Assembly (NCBI RefSeq): GCF_030547005.1
Contig: NZ_JAUOPN010000004.1
Span: 62,001 to 126,000, forward strand
Direction: 5' to 3'
Origin: Maribacter sp. 1_MG-2023
GTDB taxonomy: Bacteria; Bacteroidota; Bacteroidia; Flavobacteriales; Flavobacteriaceae
Length of the DNA: 64,000 nt
Of the stretch, positions 62,320-64,000 are shown one piece after another; position 1 is the stretch's first letter, and the number at the start of each line of letters is the position of its first letter. Position numbers and translations under genes: made by a program. The notes below the pieces were generated by a model. That model worked only from the letters and a program-made list of their open reading frames with translations, was not told where the DNA came from and did no database searches.

Positions 62320-64000
62320 TTATCTTTTGTTATTTAATAAAATTGCTGCTTGCCCTGCCCAGTCATCACGTTGTGCTCTTCCTGGAAAAGAACCTGTAAT
62401 AGAATCTAACAAATTGTATTCACTCTCAGTCATTCTAGCTACTTGAGCAAATGTGTAAATTCCTATCTCATTCAAAGTAGCTTCCATTTGAGGTCCGATA
62501 CCTTTAACTTTCTTTAAATCATCAGCCTCTTGTGTAGTCGCATCAAATGATCCAACTGCACTTAACAAATCAGACACTCCAACTTTATCTCCGACAGTAG
62601 GCACTACTTCACCCATCAAAACATCATCAGTAATCGGCTCTTTAACCTCTGCCTTTAACTTTGTTATTTGATACATCGGCTTACCAGAATCTCTTAAGGT
62701 CTTATACTTTTCACCAGATGCTTTCAAGATAGATTTTACCTCTGCCTGTGCAATTACAGGGAATGTTCTAGCATATAACAAGAACAATACAAAGAAGAAA
62801 CCTATTGTACCAATAAAGATACCGATGTCAACAAATGTTGGTGAGAACATTGTCCAAGAAGATGGAAGATAATCTCTATGTAAAGAGGTTACGATAATCA
62901 CGAATCTTTCAAACCACATACCTATGTTTACCACGATAGAAATAAAGAAAGAGAACATGATACTAGTTCTTAATTTTTTGAACCACATGAACTGTGGAGA
63001 GAATACATTACAAGTCATCATTGACCAGTAAGCCCACCAGTAAGGTCCGGTTGCCCTGTTCAAAAACGCATACTGCTCGTATTCAACACCTGAGTACCAT
63101 GCCATAAACAGCTCTGTAATGTAGGCACAACCTACAATAGAACCCGTTAACATAATTACAATATTCATTAACTCAATATGCTGAATAGTAATGTAGTTTT
63201 CTAAATGACATACCTTTCTCATTATAATCAACAAGGTGTTCACCATAGCGAAACCAGAGAAAATTGCACCTGCAACAAAGTACGGTGGAAAGATAGTTGT
63301 ATGCCAACCTGGTATTACTGAGGTAGCAAAATCAAAAGATACAATTGTGTGTACAGATAATACTAAAGGTGTTGCAAGACCCGCAAGAACCAATGATACT
63401 TCTTCAAATCGTTGCCAGTCTTTAGCACGACCACTCCAACCAAAACTTAACAAACTGTATATCTTCTTTTGAAAAGGCAAAACAGCTCTATCACGAATCA
63501 TCGCAAAATCAGGTAGAAGACCTGTCCACCAGAACACTAATGAAACAGATAAATATGTTGAAATTGCAAATACATCCCAAAGAAGTGGTGAATTAAAGTT
63601 TACCCACAACGAACCAAATTGATTTGGAATTGGAAGTACCCAGTACGCCAACCAAGGACGACCCATGTGAATAATTGGAAACAAACCTGCCTGAACTACA
63701 GAGAAAATTGTCATTGCCTCTGCAGATCGGTTAATTGCCATTCTCCATTTCTGACGGAACAATAATAATACTGCCGAGATCAATGTACCGGCGTGACCGA
63801 TACCTACCCACCAAACGAAGTTGGTAATATCCCAAGCCCAGTTTACTGTTTTGTTAAGACCCCAAGTACCGATACCGGTAGAGACCGTATAAATAATACA
63901 ACCTACTCCCCAAAGAAATGCCACTAAAGCAATGGAAAAAACTATCCACCAGTGCTTGTTTGCTCTGCCTTCTACTGGAGCGGCAATATCCACAGTTACA
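62320..64000 (-). CDS. actC: Alternative complex III subunit ActC (NrfD-like) with C-terminal helix-hairpin-helix domain; 5'-truncated
   Basis: The frame is open to the window edge, so the N-terminus is missing; the GTG at 63991-63993 is probably internal. About ten membrane helices of the NrfD/PsrC family are visible, with the quinol-site region [20 protein letters not shown] and [11 protein letters not shown]-like segment [15 protein letters not shown]. ActC is a main quinol-binding subunit of alternative complex III. After the last helix comes a linker and then, in the final 70 residues, a helix-hairpin-helix domain ([34 protein letters not shown]), which basic descriptions of ActC do not include. 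actA and actB are expected just upstream, outside the window. Confidence 0.93.
   Translation of the reverse strand, partial: VTVDIAAPVEGRANKHWWIVFSIALVAFLWGVGCIIYTVSTGIGTWGLNKTVNWAWDITNFVWWVGIGHAGTLISAVLLLFRQKWRMAINRSAEAMTIFSVVQAGLFPIIHMGRPWLAYWVLPIPNQFGSLWVNFNSPLLWDVFAISTYLSVSLVFWWTGLLPDFAMIRDRAVLPFQKKIYSLLSFGWSGRAKDWQRFEEVSLVLAGLATPLVLSVHTIVSFDFATSVIPGWHTTIFPPYFVAGAIFSGFAMVNTLLIIMRKVCHLENYITIQHIELMNIVIMLTGSIVGCAYITELFMAWYSGVEYEQYAFLNRATGPYWWAYWSMMTCNVFSPQFMWFKKLRTSIMFSFFISIVVNIGMWFERFVIIVTSLHRDYLPSSWTMFSPTFVDIGIFIGTIGFFFVLFLLYARTFPVIAQAEVKSILKASGEKYKTLRDSGKPMYQITKLKAEVKEPITDDVLMGEVVPTVGDKVGVSDLLSAVGSFDATTQEADDLKKVKGIGPQMEATLNEIGIYTFAQVARMTESEYNLLDSITGSFPGRAQRDDWAGQAAILLNNKR

Overview
This window is chromosomal DNA from a marine-type member of the family Flavobacteriaceae (phylum Bacteroidota). 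The evidence is the AT-rich composition, type IX secretion and gliding genes (sprA, PorP/SprF porin-like proteins, a type B C-terminal sorting domain), alternative complex III genes, promoters with the Bacteroidota -7 box TAnnTTTG, and leaders without Shine-Dalgarno sequences. I cannot name the genus from sequence alone. Coding density is high and no stretch longer than 300 bases lacks a gene. I see no insertion sequence, prophage, CRISPR array or rRNA.

Layout. 1-3.7 kb: 3' part of mutS, a tRNA-Gly/tRNA-Leu pair with its own promoter and terminator, a SanA/YdcF-like envelope protein and a divergent Nramp-fold transporter. 3.8-10.8 kb (minus): an operon of a giant Calx-beta cell-surface protein with a type IX sorting domain, a PorP/SprF protein and an OmpA-like protein. 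10.9-15.4 kb (minus): fabD, a gamma-carbonic-anhydrase-like protein, and a LytS/LytR-type two-component pair whose kinase carries a carboxypeptidase-regulatory-like domain and TPRs. 15.5-22.1 kb: a VWA lipoprotein, an orphan SprF-like protein, Nfu, dodecin, a YyaL-type thioredoxin-domain protein and MscS. 22.2-32.5 kb (minus): tsaB and a large MacAB-TolC-like export cluster with four permeases, one ATPase, two adaptors and one outer-membrane factor.

32.6-37.9 kb (minus): cytochrome oxidase assembly and accessory genes (ctaB, two subunit III genes, subunit IV, a cysteine-free thioredoxin-fold protein, SCO, DUF420, a small CxxC membrane protein). 38.1-53.5 kb (minus): tonB, vanZ, gcvH, sprA, ruvA, malic enzyme, an MFS sugar-type transporter, queG and ruvB. 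53.6-56.7 kb: an acyl-CoA oxidase-like gene convergent with a DUF2807 gene. 56.8-64 kb (minus): actC-actD-actE-actF-coxB-coxA, the alternative complex III plus aa3-type oxidase operon, running off the right edge.

How the genes work together. Electrons from quinol pass through alternative complex III to the CoxAB oxidase, whose remaining subunits, heme O synthase and copper-insertion factors lie 20 kb away. SprA is the type IX translocon that would export the giant adhesin, which is then held at the surface with its PorP/SprF and OmpA partners. Most of the window is conserved flavobacterial core genome. I did not find a clear-cut undescribed system. The best leads are the cysteine-free SCO neighbour and small CxxC protein in the oxidase assembly operon, the Nramp homologue without its metal-binding motif, the HhH-tailed ActC, and the TTG start of sprA.
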